In this document: positions 1 to 10,799 of the stretch, piece after piece
How the letters are laid out: each line of letters begins with the position of its first letter
How positions within the stretch are numbered: position 1 is the stretch's first letter
NCBI GenBank assembly: GCA_035515795.1
Contig: DATJAY010000007.1
Span: forward strand, 1 to 53,266
Source: Candidatus Acidiferrales bacterium
Lineage (GTDB): Bacteria > Bacteroidota > Ignavibacteria > Kryptoniales > JAKASW01
Direction: 5' to 3'
DNA: 53,266 nt
Notes under the pieces: model-generated
Told to the model about the DNA's origin: nothing
What the model saw: the letters and a program-made list of their open reading frames with translations, nothing else
Databases searched by the model: none
Position numbers and translations under genes: made by a program

Positions 1-22
1 GTTTTAATTTCTTTAAGCCCAT
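1..22 (-). CDS. rplB: 50S ribosomal protein L2, first codons only (partial)
   Basis: The window edge cuts this gene after its first seven codons, which read MGLKKLK on the minus strand. That matches the usual start of L2 (M-G/A-x-K-K-x-K-P). An AAGGA-type ribosome binding site lies about eight bases upstream, and the gene follows rplW by 37 bases, as in the standard S10 operon order rplC-rplD-rplW-rplB. L2 helps form the peptidyl-transferase region of the 50S subunit. The call rests on position and a very short match, so it is well supported by context but only weakly by sequence. Confidence 0.8.
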
Positions 23-59
23 TTCAAAATCCTTTTCATGCTGTATCCGCTCGTTGCCA

Positions 60-347
60 TCAGGCTGTCCCGAGCAGATCTATTGTGAAACCTTCCTTCA
101 GAGTTATAATGGCTTTTTTTCTGTTTGCCCTTCTTCCTTCGAACCTGCCCCGCCTTGTCATCGAGGTAATAGATTTGCCCTTAACAACAATCGTGCGGAC
201 GCTTTTCACTTTTACATTGAACCGCTTTTCAATTTCTCTCTCAATTTCTATCTTGTTTGAATCCTTCGAAACTTCAAAAACATATTGCTGGTGCTCCTGC
301 AGTTTCGTGTTCTTCTCGGTCAAAAGAGGTCTAACGATCACACTCAT
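60..347 (-). CDS. rplW: 50S ribosomal protein L23
   Basis: A 95-residue protein of normal L23 length. It begins MSVIVRPLLTEK, the typical L23 opening, and carries the basic loop around residues 60-75 that contacts 23S rRNA. L23 sits at the nascent-chain exit tunnel and is the docking site for trigger factor and SRP. The ATG overlaps the end of rplD by four bases (ATGA), so the two are translationally coupled in the S10 operon. Nothing unusual is seen. Confidence 0.97.
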   Translation of the reverse strand: MSVIVRPLLTEKNTKLQEHQQYVFEVSKDSNKIEIEREIEKRFNVKVKSVRTIVVKGKSITSMTRRGRFEGRRANRKKAIITLKEGFTIDLLGTA

Positions 348-982
348 GCTGCCGCTCCGACTAACTTGTTTTGTAGAACATCTAATGCACTCTTTTGGAA
401 AACGATCACATCGTTGTTAAGTAATTCGTAAGGAGACACGCCGATGGCTTCCTTCGCAAAAACCTCCGGCAAATTTCGCACGGAAAGAGAAATCGCTTTA
501 TCATCCTTTGGAAGGAGCATCAGTACTTTTTTTCCTTTCAGCCCGAGCGAATTTAATATCTGGGTGACATGCTTCGTCTTCGTTTCAGAGAGACTGAAAT
601 CTTCGACCACCATCAAGCCGTTATCTTTCGCTTTGTATGACAGCGCGGATTTCTTGGCCAGAGTCTTGACCTTGTCGTTCACTTTTTTCTCATAACTATG
701 CGGCTGAGGCCCGAAGATGGTGCCACCGCCGACCCATACCGGATTCCGTATCGAACCGCTCCTTGCACGGCCGGTATGTTTTTGCTTCCACGGCTTCTTT
801 CCGCCGCCGCTTACTTCACCACGCATTTTCGTCTTGTGTGTACCCTGACGAGCGTTTGCAAGATATGCCGTAACGGCTTGATAGATCGCCTGGTCGTTCG
901 GTACTATCTCAAATACAGCCGGCGAAAGCTGAACCGTCTCGCCAGTCTTACTTCCATCGATTTTCAATACTTCTAATTGCAT
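344..982 (-). CDS. rplD: 50S ribosomal protein L4
   Basis: A 212-residue L4 (uL4). The central extended loop, with the conserved GGGKKPWKQKHTGRAR segment at roughly residues 60-75, is the part that lines the ribosomal exit tunnel. In E. coli, L4 also represses its own S10 operon; whether that holds here is unknown. It starts at ATG seven bases after rplC and overlaps rplW by four bases, so it is an internal operon gene. Confidence 0.97.
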   Translation of the reverse strand: MQLEVLKIDGSKTGETVQLSPAVFEIVPNDQAIYQAVTAYLANARQGTHKTKMRGEVSGGGKKPWKQKHTGRARSGSIRNPVWVGGGTIFGPQPHSYEKKVNDKVKTLAKKSALSYKAKDNGLMVVEDFSLSETKTKHVTQILNSLGLKGKKVLMLLPKDDKAISLSVRNLPEVFAKEAIGVSPYELLNNDVIVFQKSALDVLQNKLVGAAA

Positions 983-989
983 TTTCGTC

Positions 990-1610
990 TCACTTCCATA
1001 TCTGGACGTAACCGTTTGTCGGACCAGGTACCGGACCTTCGACCAAAATCAGATTCGAGTCTGGAATCAGTCGGACCACCTTTAAATTTTTTATAGTGGA
1101 ACGTTTGCCGCCCATCCTTCCCGCCATTCTGAGACCTTTGAATGACCTCGAGGGATAAGAAGAACTGCCTACTGAACCCGGAGCTCGGAGCCTGTCGCTT
1201 TGTCCATGAGTCACCGCACCGCCGCCGAAATGATGCCGCTTCACGACACCTTGAAAGCCCTTGCCTTTCGAAGTTCCCGTGACGGAAACCTTGTCACCGA
1301 TCGCAAAGACTTTATCGGCACTGATCACATCGCCCAATTTATACGAGCCGATTTCAAAGCCATCGAATTCACCGAGCAATGCCGCCGGTTTTATTCCAGC
1401 CTTCGCAAAATGGCCCTTCAATGGTTTGTTGACGACGCGTTCCGGCTTCTCTCCGAACGCAATTTGCAGCGCCTCGTATCCGTCGCGCTCTTTTGTCTTT
1501 ATCGCGGTAACCGGACACGGACCAGCTTCAATGACGGTGACGGAGATTGAATTCCCTTTGTCATCGAACACATTAGTCATGCCGATTTTTTTTCCCAGCA
1601 GACCCTTCAT
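990..1610 (-). CDS. rplC: 50S ribosomal protein L3
   Basis: A 206-residue L3 (uL3). It opens MKGLLGKKIGMT, the family signature, and has the GGGAVTHGQSDRLRAPGSVG-type loop in the middle of the chain that reaches the peptidyl-transferase centre. L3 is an early 50S assembly protein. The gene lies between rpsJ and rplD with short gaps (59 and 7 bases), the standard S10 operon position. Confidence 0.97.
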   Translation of the reverse strand: MKGLLGKKIGMTNVFDDKGNSISVTVIEAGPCPVTAIKTKERDGYEALQIAFGEKPERVVNKPLKGHFAKAGIKPAALLGEFDGFEIGSYKLGDVISADKVFAIGDKVSVTGTSKGKGFQGVVKRHHFGGGAVTHGQSDRLRAPGSVGSSSYPSRSFKGLRMAGRMGGKRSTIKNLKVVRLIPDSNLILVEGPVPGPTNGYVQIWK

Positions 1611-1669
1611 GGCATAATTCTCAATTTATAATTCATCATTTAGAAATTAAGATTTGAAATCCCTTATCG

Positions 1670-1978
1670 TCAGACTTTCATTTCGACATCGACGCCCGCG
1701 GGCAAATCCAGCTTCGTCAACGAGTCGACGGACTTCGAGGACGCATTGTAAATGTATATAAGACGTTTGTGCTGTCGAAGCTCAAACTGCTCGCGACTTT
1801 TTTTGTCGACGTGCGGCGAACGTAAAACGGTATAAATCGTTTTCTTCGTCGGCAGCGGAATAGGTCCTGAAACAACTGCTCCCGTCGATTTTATCGTCCT
1901 GACGATTTTTTCTGCCGATTTATCTATCAGAGCATGATCGTAAGATTTCAATTTAATCCTGATAGTCTGACCAGTCAC
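1670..1978 (-). CDS. rpsJ: 30S ribosomal protein S10
   Basis: A 102-residue S10 (uS10/NusE). It carries the [15 protein letters not shown] and GPIPLPTKK stretches typical of the family. Besides its 30S role, S10 pairs with NusB and NusG in transcription coupling and antitermination. The start is a GTG with a GAGG Shine-Dalgarno five bases upstream; no better in-frame ATG exists nearby. It is the first gene of the S10 block and follows tuf by 51 bases, so the str and S10 operons are joined here. Confidence 0.97.
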   Translation of the reverse strand: MTGQTIRIKLKSYDHALIDKSAEKIVRTIKSTGAVVSGPIPLPTKKTIYTVLRSPHVDKKSREQFELRQHKRLIYIYNASSKSVDSLTKLDLPAGVDVEMKV

Positions 1979-2029
1979 GCGTACCTCGTATGTAGATTGT
2001 AGAACTTCAGTTCTTGACCTTCAAATATT

Positions 2030-3244
2030 TTATTCTAAGATTTTCGTAACGACACCCGCTCCGACGGTGTGTCCGCCTTCACGAATAGCGAACTTAAGGC
2101 CTTCTTCCATCGCGATCGGGATTATCAATTCGATCTTCAGGCCATCCACGTTATCACCGGGCATCACCATCTCCGTGCCGGCAGGAAATTCAGTTGCGGC
2201 ACCTGTGACGTCTGTTGTGCGGAAATAAAATTGTGGACGATAATTCTTGAAGAACGGCGTGTGTCGTCCGCCTTCTTCTTTGCTCAGCACGTAAACCTGC
2301 GCATTAAACTTTGTGTGCGGGGTAATCGTACCCGGCTTCGCAAGAACCATTCCGCGCTCCAGTTCCGTTTTCTCTACCCCGCGCAGGAGAACTCCAATAT
2401 TGTCGCCGGCCATGCCTTCATCGAGTTCCTTTCTGAACATCTCAAGACCCGTGCAGACGGCCTTCTTATGAGCACCCAGCCCGATAACTTCGAGTTCCTC
2501 GCCGACCTTTACCTTTCCGCGCTCGACTCTTCCGGTTCCGACTGTGCCACGACCCGTGATGGTGAAGACATCTTCTACCGGCATCAGGAACGGTTTGTCA
2601 ATGTCGCGCTTCGGGAGCGGAATGTAGCTGTCAACGGCATCAAGCAGATCGTAGATGCATTTAAATCGGGGATCATCCGCCTTTGCATTTGGATCGCTCC
2701 CGGCTTCCATGGCTTTCAGCGCGCTTCCCCGGACGACGGGAATTTCATCGCCTGGGAATTCATATTTTTTCAAAAGATCACGGACTTCAACTTCGACCAG
2801 ATCGAGAAGCTCGGGATCGTCGACCATGTCCACCTTGTTCATGAAAACCACGATTTTCGGGACGTTCACCTGACGTGCAAGAAGGACATGCTCGCGCGTT
2901 TGAGGCATCGGTCCATCATTTGCCGCAACAACGAGAATGGCTCCGTCCATCTGAGCGGCGCCGGTAATCATGTTCTTTATATAATCCGCGTGTCCCGGGC
3001 AATCTACGTGAGCGTAATGCCGCTTCGCAGTTGAGTATTCAACGTGGGCAGTAGCGATAGTTATGCCGCGCGCTTTCTCCTCCGGTGCGTTATCGATGCT
3101 GTCGAAACTCCTCGCAGATGCCAGACCCTTCTTCGAAAGGGCGAGCGTTATTGCAGATGTAAGGGTTGTCTTACCATGGTCAATGTGCCCGATCGTGCCG
3201 ACATTGATATGCGGCTTGCTCCGATCAAATTTCTCCTTTGCCAT
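2030..3244 (-). CDS. tuf: Elongation factor Tu
   Basis: A 404-residue EF-Tu, the GTPase that brings aminoacyl-tRNA to the ribosome. The G1 motif GHIDHGKTT is at residues 18-26, the G3 DCPGH around residue 80 and the G4 NKVD in the 130s; domains II and III follow and the protein ends in a GVVTKILE-type tail. It is slightly longer than the usual 394-400 residues, partly because of a short insert in the G domain near residues 180-195. It is the last gene of the str group (rpsL-rpsG-fusA-tuf) and the only tuf copy in the window. Confidence 0.98.
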   Translation of the reverse strand: MAKEKFDRSKPHINVGTIGHIDHGKTTLTSAITLALSKKGLASARSFDSIDNAPEEKARGITIATAHVEYSTAKRHYAHVDCPGHADYIKNMITGAAQMDGAILVVAANDGPMPQTREHVLLARQVNVPKIVVFMNKVDMVDDPELLDLVEVEVRDLLKKYEFPGDEIPVVRGSALKAMEAGSDPNAKADDPRFKCIYDLLDAVDSYIPLPKRDIDKPFLMPVEDVFTITGRGTVGTGRVERGKVKVGEELEVIGLGAHKKAVCTGLEMFRKELDEGMAGDNIGVLLRGVEKTELERGMVLAKPGTITPHTKFNAQVYVLSKEEGGRHTPFFKNYRPQFYFRTTDVTGAATEFPAGTEMVMPGDNVDGLKIELIIPIAMEEGLKFAIREGGHTVGAGVVTKILE

Positions 3245-3317
3245 TTAAATTCTCCTTATGATTTTTTCAAACTATTAAACAAGACCAAAGAGGAACTATT
3301 GAACAATGAAATTACCA

Positions 3318-5411
3318 TCATGCAGCAACAGACTCCTTGCCGCGAACTTTTTCGATGATCTGCTCGGCAATGCTTCGTGGTACCTCATCATAATGAGAGA
3401 ACTGCATCGTGAAGATTGCGCGTCCCTGCGTCATGGAACGGAGCGACGTTGCGTATCCGAACATCTCCGAGAGCGGGACCATCGCTTTTACAACCTGAGC
3501 ATCTTTCCGAGAGCCAATTCCCTCGATGCGGCCGCGGCGCGAATTCAAATCTCCCATGACATCGCCCAGATATTCTTCCGGCGTGACAACCTCAACATCC
3601 ATGATAGGTTCGAGCAAAACCGGATCGGCTTTCTTAGAGCCGTCTTTGAACGCAATACTTCCTGCAATCTTAAAAGCCATTTCACTCGAGTCGACCTCAT
3701 GGAACGATCCGTCAAACAGTTTTGCTTTAACATCAACTACAGGATACCCGGCGAGCACGCCGCTCTGCAGTGCCTCTTGGATGCCCTCAGCAACTGCAGG
3801 AACATATTCTTTAGGGATTACGCCGCCAACAATTGCGTTTGTAAATTCAAAACCTTTTCCTTTTTCATTAGGCTCGATTTCAAGCCAAACGTCTCCGTAT
3901 TGACCATGGCCTCCCGATTGCCTTATGAACTTACCTTGCTGAGTGACTTTCTTTCTAATCGTCTCCTTATAAGCAACCTGCGGTCTTCCCACGTTCGCCT
4001 CGACTTTGAATTCACGTCTTAGTCGATCGACGATAATTTCAAGGTGAAGCTCTCCCATCCCACTGATGATCGTCTGGCCTGTCTCTTCATCTGTCGACAT
4101 TCTAAAAGTCGGGTCTTCCTCAGTCAGCTTTACGAGAGATTCTCCAAGCTTTTCCTGATCCGCTTTAGTCTTCGGCTCGATGGCAACATGGATAACCGGC
4201 TCCGGAAACTCCATTTTCTCCAAAACAATAGGAGCATTTTCATCACACAGTGTGTCGCCCGTCTTCGTATGTTTCAGCCCCACCGCGGCAACTATATCGC
4301 CCGTGAAAGCGGTTTCGATGTCCTCGCGGTGATTGGCGTGCATCCTGAGAACACGTCCGATTCGTTCCTTTCTGCCGGTGATTGAATTAAATACATAAGA
4401 TCCGCCGGAAAGCGTGCCGCTGTACACGCGGAAAAAGGTCAGCTTGCCGACATACGGGTCCGTCATGATCTTAAATGCCAACGCAGAAAATTTTTCGTCA
4501 TCGGAAGGCTCACGTGAGATTTGCTGTCCGTTGGGATCATGTCCATGAGTTGCGCCGACATCGATCGGAGACGGAAGAAAATCGACGACGGAATCCATCA
4601 AGCGCTGAACACCTTTATTCTTAAACGCGGTTCCACAGGCTACCGGAACAATTTTTCCATCTATCGTCGCTTTTCTGATAGTCGAAATAATTTCGTCTTC
4701 AGAAATTTCTTTTCCGTCTAAATATTTTACGAGAAGTGAATCATCAATATCGGAAACTGCCTCGAGAAGCTTCGTCCTGTACTCCTGCGCAATTTTCTGC
4801 AGGTCGTGAGGAATGTCGTACTCTTCCCAGGTAGTTCCCAAGTTTGTCTCGCTGTACATCACGGCTTTCATCTTAATGAGGTCAACCACCCCGGAGAACA
4901 AATCGCCTTCGCCAATCGGGAGTTGAATGGGAACCGGATTCGCTTTTAACCTGTCTTTCATCATCTGGATGACATTGAAAAAATCTGCTCCAACGCGGTC
5001 CATCTTGTTCACAAATGCGATTCGAGGAACTCCGTATTTGTCGGCTTGTCGCCACACCGTTTCAGATTGCGGTTCGACTCCTCCGACAGCGCAGAAAAGT
5101 GCGATAGCACCGTCGAGCACGCGAAGAGAACGCTCAACCTCGATCGTAAAATCGACATGTCCCGGAGTATCAATAATATTTATCCGGTGATCTCTCCAAA
5201 AACAGGTAGTCGCAGCGGAGGTGATTGTAATTCCCCGCTCCTTTTCCTGTTCCATGAAATCCATGGTGGCAGCGCCATCATGCACTTCCCCCATGCGGTG
5301 AGTTTTTCCTGTATAGAAAAGTATTCTTTCAGTCGTAGTCGTCTTGCCTGCATCTATATGCGCCATTATCCCGATATTGCGTGTTCGTTCTAACGGATAT
5401 TCTCGAGTCAT
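3318..5411 (-). CDS. fusA: Elongation factor G
   Basis: A 697-residue EF-G, the GTPase that drives translocation. The G1 motif [15 protein letters not shown] sits near residue 17, followed by [15 protein letters not shown] and NKMDR; domains II-V follow at normal length. It starts at ATG 45 bases after rpsG and is followed by tuf after 73 bases. It is a canonical-length EF-G rather than a short paralogue or a tetracycline-protection type, judged by length, motifs and operon position. Confidence 0.98.
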   Translation of the reverse strand: MTREYPLERTRNIGIMAHIDAGKTTTTERILFYTGKTHRMGEVHDGAATMDFMEQEKERGITITSAATTCFWRDHRINIIDTPGHVDFTIEVERSLRVLDGAIALFCAVGGVEPQSETVWRQADKYGVPRIAFVNKMDRVGADFFNVIQMMKDRLKANPVPIQLPIGEGDLFSGVVDLIKMKAVMYSETNLGTTWEEYDIPHDLQKIAQEYRTKLLEAVSDIDDSLLVKYLDGKEISEDEIISTIRKATIDGKIVPVACGTAFKNKGVQRLMDSVVDFLPSPIDVGATHGHDPNGQQISREPSDDEKFSALAFKIMTDPYVGKLTFFRVYSGTLSGGSYVFNSITGRKERIGRVLRMHANHREDIETAFTGDIVAAVGLKHTKTGDTLCDENAPIVLEKMEFPEPVIHVAIEPKTKADQEKLGESLVKLTEEDPTFRMSTDEETGQTIISGMGELHLEIIVDRLRREFKVEANVGRPQVAYKETIRKKVTQQGKFIRQSGGHGQYGDVWLEIEPNEKGKGFEFTNAIVGGVIPKEYVPAVAEGIQEALQSGVLAGYPVVDVKAKLFDGSFHEVDSSEMAFKIAGSIAFKDGSKKADPVLLEPIMDVEVVTPEEYLGDVMGDLNSRRGRIEGIGSRKDAQVVKAMVPLSEMFGYATSLRSMTQGRAIFTMQFSHYDEVPRSIAEQIIEKVRGKESVAA

Positions 5412-5456
5412 AAATCTATGTTTAACCTTCCAACGCTATTCATTATTTACTTAGCA

Positions 5457-5924
5457 TCACCATCTATAATGAGCAAACGCTTTATTTGCCTCAGCCATCT
5501 TGTGTGTGTCTTCACGTTTCTTTATCGCGTTCCCTTCTCCATTGGAAGCTGCGATTATCTCGGCGGCAAGTTTAAGCGACATCGATTTATCTTTTCGATC
5601 TCGTGCATATCTGATGAGCCACCTCATTCCGAGAGCGAGACTTCTTTCCGGACGAACTTCGCTCGGAACCTGATACGTAGCTCCACCGACTCTTCTTGCC
5701 CGGACTTCGATAATCGGTTGAACATTAGTCAGGGCTTTCCTGAAAACGTCGAGCGGATTGTTCTTCGTGCGCTGTTCGACGACATCGAGTGCGTCATATA
5801 ATATCCGACGTGCCAGATGTTTCTTGCCGCAACTCATGATGTTGTTCACAAATTTCGCAATGAACACATCGTTATATTTTGGGTCAGGTATGACCTGACG
5901 CCTATCAGAGCGTTTTTTCCTCAT
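5457..5924 (-). CDS. rpsG: 30S ribosomal protein S7
   Basis: A 155-residue S7 (uS7), a primary 16S rRNA binder that nucleates the 30S head. The opening MRKKRSDRR and the internal [17 protein letters not shown] segment are diagnostic. In E. coli, S7 represses the str operon post-transcriptionally; the 21-base gap to rpsL is much shorter than the E. coli regulatory spacer, so that mechanism is not evident here. Confidence 0.97.
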   Translation of the reverse strand: MRKKRSDRRQVIPDPKYNDVFIAKFVNNIMSCGKKHLARRILYDALDVVEQRTKNNPLDVFRKALTNVQPIIEVRARRVGGATYQVPSEVRPERSLALGMRWLIRYARDRKDKSMSLKLAAEIIAASNGEGNAIKKREDTHKMAEANKAFAHYRW

Positions 5925-5945
5925 TTCAAACTCTTTTTGTTATTC

Positions 5946-6326
5946 TTATGCAGAAGCTTTAGGCTTCTTGGCACCGTACTTTGATCTGCCCTGCTTCCTG
6001 TCCGTTACGCCGGCAGTATCAAGGGTGCCTCTGATGATGTGGTAACGCACGCCTGGGAGATCTTTCACGCGGCCGCCCCTAATCAAAACGATAGAGTGTT
6101 CCTGAAGATTGTGTCCCTCTCCCGGGATATAGGCTGTCACTTCAATTCCGTGTACCAGTCTAACGCGCGCAACTTTGCGGAGAGCCGAATTCGGCTTCTT
6201 TGGTGTGGTAGTATAAACGCGGGTGCATACACCTCGCTTTTGCGGGCTTCCCTGAAGCGCGGGGGACTTACCTTTCAGGAGGAGTCTTCTTCTCCCCTGC
6301 CTTATCAGTTGGTTAATTGTCGGCAA
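5946..6326 (-). CDS. rpsL: 30S ribosomal protein S12
   Basis: A 126-residue S12 (uS12), part of the decoding centre. The [12 protein letters not shown] loop is intact, with the lysines at 43 and 44 that are altered in classical streptomycin resistance left unchanged. The start is TTG, placed 6-7 bases after a strong GGAGG; it gives the conserved MPTINQLIR opening, so the start is secure despite the rare codon. It is first in the str unit, 33 bases downstream of the likely transcription start of the promoter at 6366-6394. Confidence 0.97.
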   Translation of the reverse strand: MPTINQLIRQGRRRLLLKGKSPALQGSPQKRGVCTRVYTTTPKKPNSALRKVARVRLVHGIEVTAYIPGEGHNLQEHSIVLIRGGRVKDLPGVRYHIIRGTLDTAGVTDRKQGRSKYGAKKPKASA

Positions 6327-6365
6327 TGTTTTCCTCCAAAATACGTACCTTCATCATAGATAAAA

Positions 6366-6394
6366 AATATAAAAGATATTCACCAAATATTCAA
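6366..6394 (-). promoter_or_regulatory. Probable sigma-70 promoter of the str-S10 unit
   Basis: On the minus strand a -35 box TTGAAT (6389-6394) and a -10 box TATATT (6366-6371) are separated by exactly 17 bases, in an AT-rich stretch directly downstream of the rpoC terminator. The -10 matches the consensus at five of six positions and the -35 at four. The inferred start point near 6359 would leave a leader of about 33 bases before rpsL. It is a match by eye without experimental support. Confidence 0.6.
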
Positions 6395-6405
6395 GAAATC
6401 TCGGC

Positions 6406-6435
6406 AAAAAAACGGGGAGAAAGCTTGTTCTCCCC
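6406..6435 (-). terminator. Intrinsic terminator after rpoC
   Basis: On the minus strand a perfect 8-bp stem (GGGGAGAA / TTCTCCCC, 6-base loop) is followed after one base by seven T residues. This is a textbook Rho-independent terminator 21 bases past the rpoC stop codon. It separates rpoBC from the str genes transcriptionally, even though all genes lie on one strand. Confidence 0.85.
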
Positions 6436-6456
6436 TGTTGAAAGATTTTCTCTGGA

Positions 6457-9400
6457 TCAGGAGGCAACCTTCTGGCTGGGCACTTCTTCCTCCTCAGGTT
6501 CACCTTCCTTTTCAAGTATCTCCGCTTCAGTCAGGATCAAATTGCGGAATTTCTTAAGGCCGGTTCCAGCGGGAATCAGCTGCCCGATGATGACATTCTC
6601 TTTCAAACCGATAAGCTTATCGAGTTTTCCTTCGACAGAGGCGTCGGTCAAGACTTTTGTCGTTTCCTGGAACGAAGCCGCAGATATGAAGCTGTCAGTC
6701 GAAAGCGCGGCAGAAGTTATTCCGAGCAGAACATCCTCCGAGGTTGCAGGAACCGCATCGCGAAACTCGGCAACTTTCTTTTTTGCGCGCCTTAGGTCAC
6801 GATTCTTCGCCATAACCAGGGCACGCTCCACAATTTGGCCGACCCTGTATTTGGAATCACCTTTTGCAGAGACGACGACCTTCTTGCTGATCCCGGCGTT
6901 CTCTTCTCGAATCCTGTGAACATCCGCAATGTCACCTTCAAGGAACGGAGTGTCCCCGGAATCGACGACGCGAACTCGCTGAAACATCTGACGCACAATT
7001 ACTTCGATGTGCTTATCGTTGATTGTAACGTTCTGCTGCCGGTAAACTTCCTGTATCTCGTCCAGAAGATACTTCTGGACATCAGCAGGTCCTTTGATTT
7101 TCAAAATATCATGAGGATCGATCGGGCCGTCCGTTAACCGCTCGCCGGCAATGACAAAATCATTCTCTTGTACCAGAATGTGCTGACGCAGGGACACCTT
7201 ATAGGTTTTTCTGTCTTTTCCGTCCGCGCTGGTAACTATGACTTCCTTTGTTCCTCTTGATTGTCCACCGAAACTGATGTAACCGTCTATTTCGCTAACG
7301 GTGGCAGGGTCTTGAGGGGCACGGGCTTCAAATAATTCCTGTACTCTTGGAAGACCGGTAGTCACGTCGCGAACACGCGACAATTCTTTCGGTTTCTTCG
7401 CAAGCGTTTCGCCGGACTGCACTTCCTCACCGTCTTCGACGACGATATGGGCACCCACAGGCAGGTTGTAAGTCCGCCTTACTTTGTTGCCATGGAGAAT
7501 TTCCACGGATGGCGTCACATTTTTATCGATGCTTTCTATGACGACTTTTTCAACCTGGCCCGTTTGTTCATCCGTTTGTTCGCGGTATGTTCCGTCCTTC
7601 TTCAAATCAACCCAACGAACTTTGCCGCCGAATTCAGTCAATATCAACGTGTTGTACGGATCCCATTGATATACCAAATCACCTTTATTGACAGCGGCGC
7701 CTTCTGCAAGAAGCAAGTGTGCACCTTGAGGCACGTCCATCTTCTTTATGGCGCGATTGTCTTTATCGAGAATGTGTATGACGCCATGGCGTCCCAACAA
7801 TACTTTCTCAGGCTTTCCGGTTGTACGGTTAGCATAATCAACCAGCGGCTGCATGTTTTCGAATCTTAATCTTCCCTCGGAAGGCGCAATAACATTCGAC
7901 TCCTGCGACTCCACGCTTGCGACGCCGCCAGTATGGAACGTGCGCAATGTCAATTGAGTACCGGGTTCACCGATGCTCTGAGCAGCAATGATTCCGACCG
8001 CGTCTCCGATCTCCACCATCTTGCCCGTTGCGAGGTTTCGCCCGTAGCATTTAGCGCAGACTCCGCGAGGAGCCTCGCACGTGAGCACCGAACGAATGTC
8101 CACGCTGTCGATCGCGGTGTTTGCAATTTTCTCCGCGAGATCTTCGGTAATTTCCTCGCCGCCTTTGAGGATAATCTCGTTTGTCAGAGGATCAATTACG
8201 TCGTATAAAGCGACACGGCCGAGAATACGTTCCACCAGAGTTTCTTGAACGCGCTCGCCGTCTTTGATGGCGCTGACTGAAATACCTCTGATTGTCCCGC
8301 AATCATCGCTTGCAATAACAACATCCTGAGAAACATCGACAAGTCTTCGTGTAAGGTAGCCTGCATCGGCAGTTTTCATGGCGGTATCTGCAAGACCTTT
8401 CCTCGCACCGTGCGTCGAGATGAAGTACTCCAGAATCGAAAGTCCCTCACGGAAATTCGCGATGATCGGGTTCTCGATAAGGTCACCGACCTGGCCCGTG
8501 AGAGATTTCTGAGGTTTCGCCATCAGGCCGCGCATCGCTGCAAGCTGCTTAACCTGATCCTTCGAACCTCGGGCGCCGGAATCAAGCATCATCCATATTG
8601 AATTGAAACCTTCTTTGGATACTGACAGAGTCTTATACGCCGCGTCGCTTACCAGGTTGGTCGCTCTCTGCCAGACGTCGATGATCTTATTGTACCGCTC
8701 TCCGGCAGTGATGAAGCCACCTTCATAGCTGGCTTCTATCTCTTTAACTTCGCGGTCAGATATGTCGATGAACTTTCTCTTGACCTCCGGAATTATCACG
8801 TCGCTGACGTTAATCGAAAGCCCGGCAGCAGTTGCAGTTTCAAAGCCGAGCTCCTTCAGGTCATCGAGAAATTTCGCAGTCTTAAGCGGTCCCGCTTTCT
8901 TATATGACTCCGCAATGATTGAAATGATTTTGCTCTTGGTGAGAACCTCGTTTATGAATCCAAGCTCACCGGGCACGATTTCATTGAACAAGACTCTACC
9001 GGGCGTCGTATCAATAAACTCACCGGCTATTTTGAACTTGATCGGATCGTGGTAGCTGATTTTTTTCCACTCCAGCAAAAGCCGAATTTCGTCAATAGAT
9101 GCAAAGCACACTGTAGAAGATTCGGAGCCGCTCTTTCTTATTTTTGTGAGATAGTATAGCCCGAGCACCATGTCTTGCGTTGGATGCACGATCGGCTTAC
9201 CGTGTGCAGGAGAAAGCAAATTATGACTCGACAGCATCAGAATGCGCGCTTCGAGTTGAGCCTCAAAAGACAGTGGTACGTGCACTGCCATCTGGTCGCC
9301 ATCGAAGTCCGCATTGAACGCCGTGCAGACCAACGGATGCAATCTTATCGCCTTCGCATCGACCAGGACCGGCTGGAAGGCCTGGATGCCAAGTCTATGT

Positions 9401-10734
9401 AAAGTCGGCGCACGGTTCAACATAACCGGATGACCTTCAACGATGGACGGCAGGACCTCCCAAACTTCCTTTACTTTTCTATCGACAAGTCTCCGTGCAG
9501 TCTTAGCCGTTTTCGCTTCGCCGCGCTCCAAAAGTTTTCGGATGATCATCGGCTTGAAAAGTTCTACCGCCATATCTTTCGGCAAACCGCACTCATGCAG
9601 CTTAAGCTCAGGGCCGACCACAATAACAGATCGACCGCTATAGTCAACACGCTTTCCGAGCAAGTTCTGTCTGAACCTTCCCTGCTTCCCTTTAAGAACA
9701 TCGGAGAGAGATTTCAGCGCGCGCTGGCTGTCCGAGTTGACTGCACTTATTCTGCGGCTATTGTCGAGCAATGCATCGACGGCTTCCTGCAGCATTCTTT
9801 TTTCATTGCGCAAAATCACTTCCGGCGCTTTTATGTCGATCAATCTCTTCAACCGATTGTTCCTAATAATCACACGCCTGTACAAATCATTAAGGTCGCT
9901 TGTGGCAAACCTGCCGCCCTCAAGCGGAACCAAAGGACGCAGTTCGGGCGGGATGACCGGTATGACTTCAAGGACCATCCACTCCGGCTTGTTAATAAAC
10001 TCTTCCCCGTCTCTTGATCTGAACGCCTCCGCGACTTTAAGCCGTTTGAGCAAATCAAGCCTTTTCTGCTCGGACTTTTCGGTACGCGCGCCGACGCGAA
10101 GTTTTTCGCTCAGCTCATCGACATCCACCCTCTTCAACATCTCTTTGATGGCTTCACCGCCTATCTTGATCACGACTTTTCTGGAGTCCGTATCGTCAAG
10201 CTCATTGTTGTGAGGATACTTCTCAAGTAATTCGTAATATTGTTCTTCGGTAAGCAACTCACCTTCTGTGAGATCAGTGGCAGCACCTGGTTGTACCACG
10301 ACGTAGGATTCATAATAAACCACCTTTTCCAAATCCTTAGTCGACATGCCGAGAAGGTTTCCGATTTTGCTCGGCAATGAACGCAAGTACCATATATGAA
10401 CGACGGGAGTCGCGAGCGTTATATGCCCCATTCTCTCACGACGTACGCTCTTCTGCGTGACCTCGACACCGCAACGATCGCATACAATTCCCTTGTATCT
10501 GATCTTCTTGTACTTACCGCAGTGGCACTCCCAGTCTCTGACCGGTCCAAATATTTTCTCACAGAAGAGCCCATCTTTTTCAGGACGATAAGATCTGTAG
10601 TTTATGGTTTCAGGCTTTGTGACTTCGCCGTGTGAACGGTCGATAATCGCATCCGGAGATGCGAGACTTATCCGGATACCGGTAATAACTCTGCGCGTTT
10701 GCTGCGCTTCACGGCGGAATTCAAAATTAGGCAT
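6457..10734 (-). CDS. rpoC: DNA-directed RNA polymerase subunit beta'
   Basis: Largest subunit of RNA polymerase, about 1425 residues. The N-terminal zinc site (CHCGKYKK ... CDRCG), the catalytic [12 protein letters not shown] motif that holds the active-site magnesium, the second zinc site ([14 protein letters not shown]) and the trigger-loop region are all visible. The open frame extends 12 codons further upstream to 10770, but the ATG at 10732-10734 has a GGAGGA eight bases before it and gives MPNFEFR, a typical beta' start, so I chose it. It follows rpoB by 65 bases and ends just before a strong terminator. Confidence 0.98.
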   Translation of the reverse strand: MPNFEFRREAQQTRRVITGIRISLASPDAIIDRSHGEVTKPETINYRSYRPEKDGLFCEKIFGPVRDWECHCGKYKKIRYKGIVCDRCGVEVTQKSVRRERMGHITLATPVVHIWYLRSLPSKIGNLLGMSTKDLEKVVYYESYVVVQPGAATDLTEGELLTEEQYYELLEKYPHNNELDDTDSRKVVIKIGGEAIKEMLKRVDVDELSEKLRVGARTEKSEQKRLDLLKRLKVAEAFRSRDGEEFINKPEWMVLEVIPVIPPELRPLVPLEGGRFATSDLNDLYRRVIIRNNRLKRLIDIKAPEVILRNEKRMLQEAVDALLDNSRRISAVNSDSQRALKSLSDVLKGKQGRFRQNLLGKRVDYSGRSVIVVGPELKLHECGLPKDMAVELFKPMIIRKLLERGEAKTAKTARRLVDRKVKEVWEVLPSIVEGHPVMLNRAPTLHRLGIQAFQPVLVDAKAIRLHPLVCTAFNADFDGDQMAVHVPLSFEAQLEARILMLSSHNLLSPAHGKPIVHPTQDMVLGLYYLTKIRKSGSESSTVCFASIDEIRLLLEWKKISYHDPIKFKIAGEFIDTTPGRVLFNEIVPGELGFINEVLTKSKIISIIAESYKKAGPLKTAKFLDDLKELGFETATAAGLSINVSDVIIPEVKRKFIDISDREVKEIEASYEGGFITAGERYNKIIDVWQRATNLVSDAAYKTLSVSKEGFNSIWMMLDSGARGSKDQVKQLAAMRGLMAKPQKSLTGQVGDLIENPIIANFREGLSILEYFISTHGARKGLADTAMKTADAGYLTRRLVDVSQDVVIASDDCGTIRGISVSAIKDGERVQETLVERILGRVALYDVIDPLTNEIILKGGEEITEDLAEKIANTAIDSVDIRSVLTCEAPRGVCAKCYGRNLATGKMVEIGDAVGIIAAQSIGEPGTQLTLRTFHTGGVASVESQESNVIAPSEGRLRFENMQPLVDYANRTTGKPEKVLLGRHGVIHILDKDNRAIKKMDVPQGAHLLLAEGAAVNKGDLVYQWDPYNTLILTEFGGKVRWVDLKKDGTYREQTDEQTGQVEKVVIESIDKNVTPSVEILHGNKVRRTYNLPVGAHIVVEDGEEVQSGETLAKKPKELSRVRDVTTGLPRVQELFEARAPQDPATVSEIDGYISFGGQSRGTKEVIVTSADGKDRKTYKVSLRQHILVQENDFVIAGERLTDGPIDPHDILKIKGPADVQKYLLDEIQEVYRQQNVTINDKHIEVIVRQMFQRVRVVDSGDTPFLEGDIADVHRIREENAGISKKVVVSAKGDSKYRVGQIVERALVMAKNRDLRRAKKKVAEFRDAVPATSEDVLLGITSAALSTDSFISAASFQETTKVLTDASVEGKLDKLIGLKENVIIGQLIPAGTGLKKFRNLILTEAEILEKEGEPEEEEVPSQKVAS

Positions 10735-10799
10735 CAAAAATATCCTCCTCCGAAGGAACCCTTCGGACATTTTTTATTGCGGCATACGTCATCGATTCT

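Noticed and set aside
2069-3034. Long plus-strand open frame (321 codons) opposite tuf
   Set aside because: It is an antisense shadow of the highly conserved EF-Tu gene, with no family features of its own.
10735-10770. N-terminal 12-codon extension of rpoC
   Set aside because: The internal ATG has a strong, well-spaced GGAGGA and gives the family-typical start; the upstream start would place that site inside the coding sequence.
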